Shown here: positions 63,031-64,000 of the stretch, one piece after another
How positions within the stretch are numbered: position 1 is the first letter of the stretch
Layout: the number at the start of each line of letters is the position of its first letter
DNA from: Aequorivita iocasae
GTDB taxonomy: Bacteria > Bacteroidota > Bacteroidia > Flavobacteriales > Flavobacteriaceae
Direction of reading: 5' to 3'
Length of the DNA: 64,000 bases
Assembly: GCF_016757735.1 (NCBI RefSeq)
Contig: NZ_CP068439.1
Coordinates: forward strand, 930,001-994,000
Made by a program: the position numbers and the translations under genes
The notes under the pieces: generated by a model
Database searches by the model: none
The model's input: the letters and a program-made list of their open reading frames with translations, nothing else
What the model was told of the DNA's origin: nothing

Positions 63031-64000
63031 TTAATCTTCATTTTCAATTTTCTTTTCAATTTCGGCGCTTTCTTCCTCGTATTGGGTTTTTTCGGTGCGG
63101 GCGTCGTAACCTAATTCTTCTCGTAAATATTTCGCGAAAATGTCTGTATAACCGTGTGTTGCGATTACTTTTTCGCAACCCGTGGCATCAATCGCCGAAA
63201 GCAAACCTTCCCAATCGGCGTGGTCGCTGAGTACAAATCCGCGGTCAATGGCCCTTCTTCTGCGTGCGCCTCGAAAGGTCATCCACCCGCTGGCGGAAGC
63301 GGTCACAAAAGGTACAAATCTTCTAATCCAAGTACTCCCGTGCGCACTCGGTGGCGCCACTATTATATTTCCTTTTATTTCCTCTTTGGGAGTTTCCCTG
63401 GTAATTAAAGTAGTTTCGGGCAATTCGTAAAATGGTCGCACCACTTCGGTCATATTTTCAACTGCACCGTGGGTGTATATTCTTCCGATGGAAGTATCGA
63501 GATTCTTCAGCAAACGCTGGGCTTTTCCCAAACTATAACCAAATAGAATTGATGTTCGGCCTTCACTTTTATTGGTAGCCCACCAATTATTTATATCCTT
63601 AAAAACTTCCGCTTGCGGCTCCCATTTAAAGGCCGGCAAGCCAAAAGTGCATTCCGTGATAAAAGTGTGGCATTTTACGGGTTCATAGATTTCAGCGAGA
63701 CCGTCATCTTCGGTTTTGAAATCGCCCGTAAAGACCCAGACTTCACCTTTATATTCCACACGAACCTGCGACGAGGCAATAATATGGCCGGCTGGATGGA
63801 GCGAAAATTTTACTCCGTTAATGGTGAAAGATTCGTTCCATTCCTTCCCGGTAACTGCAATATCGCCCAACCGATGCTTTATAATGGGAACATTGTTATG
63901 GTGCGTTATGTACTTTTTATGCCCCCCCCGGCTATGGTCTGCGTGGCCGTGGGTAACGATGCATTTATCGACCGGACGCCAAGCGTCAATGTAAACGTTG
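63031..64000 (-). CDS. Ligase-associated beta-CASP exonuclease (metallo-beta-lactamase fold), 5' end missing
   Basis: At least 323 codons; the gene runs off the right edge, so the start is not seen. Reading to the edge, the frame holds the metal motif HGHADHSRGGH in codons near 63916-63951 and then LGDIAVTGKEWNE; an apparent start at 63870 would cut off this essential motif and is wrong. Later motifs LHPAGHI, FTGDFKTED, and LSDHADW match the beta-CASP family. In this module it is named Xnuc_lig_assoc and trims DNA ends before ligation (inferred). A G8 run encodes part of the Arg-Gly-Gly after HGHADH. Confidence 0.94.
   Translation of the reverse strand, partial: NVYIDAWRPVDKCIVTHGHADHSRGGHKKYITHHNNVPIIKHRLGDIAVTGKEWNESFTINGVKFSLHPAGHIIASSQVRVEYKGEVWVFTGDFKTEDDGLAEIYEPVKCHTFITECTFGLPAFKWEPQAEVFKDINNWWATNKSEGRTSILFGYSLGKAQRLLKNLDTSIGRIYTHGAVENMTEVVRPFYELPETTLITRETPKEEIKGNIIVAPPSAHGSTWIRRFVPFVTASASGWMTFRGARRRRAIDRGFVLSDHADWEGLLSAIDATGCEKVIATHGYTDIFAKYLREELGYDARTEKTQYEEESAEIEKKIENED

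Noticed and set aside
63868-63870. TTG 63870 as the start of the exonuclease
   Set aside because: The frame is open to the window edge and carries the essential HGHADH motif before this codon.
1-64000. Prophage, insertion sequence, integrative element or defence island
   Set aside because: No integrase, transposase, phage structural, restriction or toxin-antitoxin genes seen; both tRNA genes lack flanking direct repeats or integrases.

Overview
The window is a stretch of chromosome from a member of the Bacteroidota, most likely the family Flavobacteriaceae. The evidence is the A+T-rich coding sequence, many promoters of the Bacteroidetes type (TTG ... TAnnTTTG), almost no Shine-Dalgarno sites, two secreted proteins with C-terminal type IX secretion (T9SS) sorting domains, and typical flavobacterial gene families (ligase-associated DNA repair genes, BrxB, PA0069-type radical SAM, TspO-like protein). 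An Aequorivita-like genus is possible but is only a guess. No prophage, insertion sequence, CRISPR array or rRNA operon is visible. Genes are dense and mostly housekeeping.

Layout. 1-9.9 kb is a heme neighbourhood: hemC (cut by the window edge) and hemA leftward, an AraC-type regulator divergent from them, a P1-family peptidase split by an in-frame amber codon, then hemH overlapping a MATE exporter, a T9SS cargo protein, hemJ and an NtrY-like sensor kinase. 9.9-16 kb holds a crotonase, Hsp20, a small YodC-like protein, a radical SAM protein, an HD hydrolase with a PlsC acyltransferase, a bacilliredoxin and a TerB-DnaJ protein. 16.1-24 kb is about metals: a DtxR-family regulator plus a troABCD-type Mn/Zn/Fe uptake operon on the + strand, and feoA-feoB plus a tiny FeoB-associated gene on the - strand, followed by an SCO protein. 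24.8-36.2 kb has an M1 peptidase with T9SS tail, RseP, an ECF sigma factor with an anti-sigma/TPR partner, tRNA-Asn, topoisomerase IB, tRNA-Arg, an SdiA-regulated-type protein, a threonine-dehydrogenase-like SDR, a lipoprotein and an M13 peptidase. 36.2-57.4 kb has an SDR, an M28 membrane peptidase, a CBS protein, a TMEM175-like channel, a tail-less SSB next to RecQ, an EamA transporter, Tex, an unknown secreted protein, metG, LD-carboxypeptidase, YraN, a membrane-bound XRE regulator, mfd and a flavin disulfide oxidoreductase.

57.5-64 kb is one leftward transcription unit: a beta-CASP exonuclease (cut by the right edge), an ATP-dependent DNA ligase, a DEXH helicase and the PdeM phosphoesterase, tightly packed or overlapping, with a TspO-like membrane protein two bases behind. 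This is the known but poorly characterised 'ligase-associated' DNA repair module and the strongest candidate here for an under-described system.

The most unusual small-scale observations are a flavobacterial palindromic repeat apparently inserted in frame inside metG, the amber codon in the P1 peptidase, winged-helix-like tails on both tro permeases, a perfect dyad in front of the DtxR-type regulator, and two genes whose -7 promoter element ends only 4-5 bases before the start codon, suggesting leaderless mRNAs.
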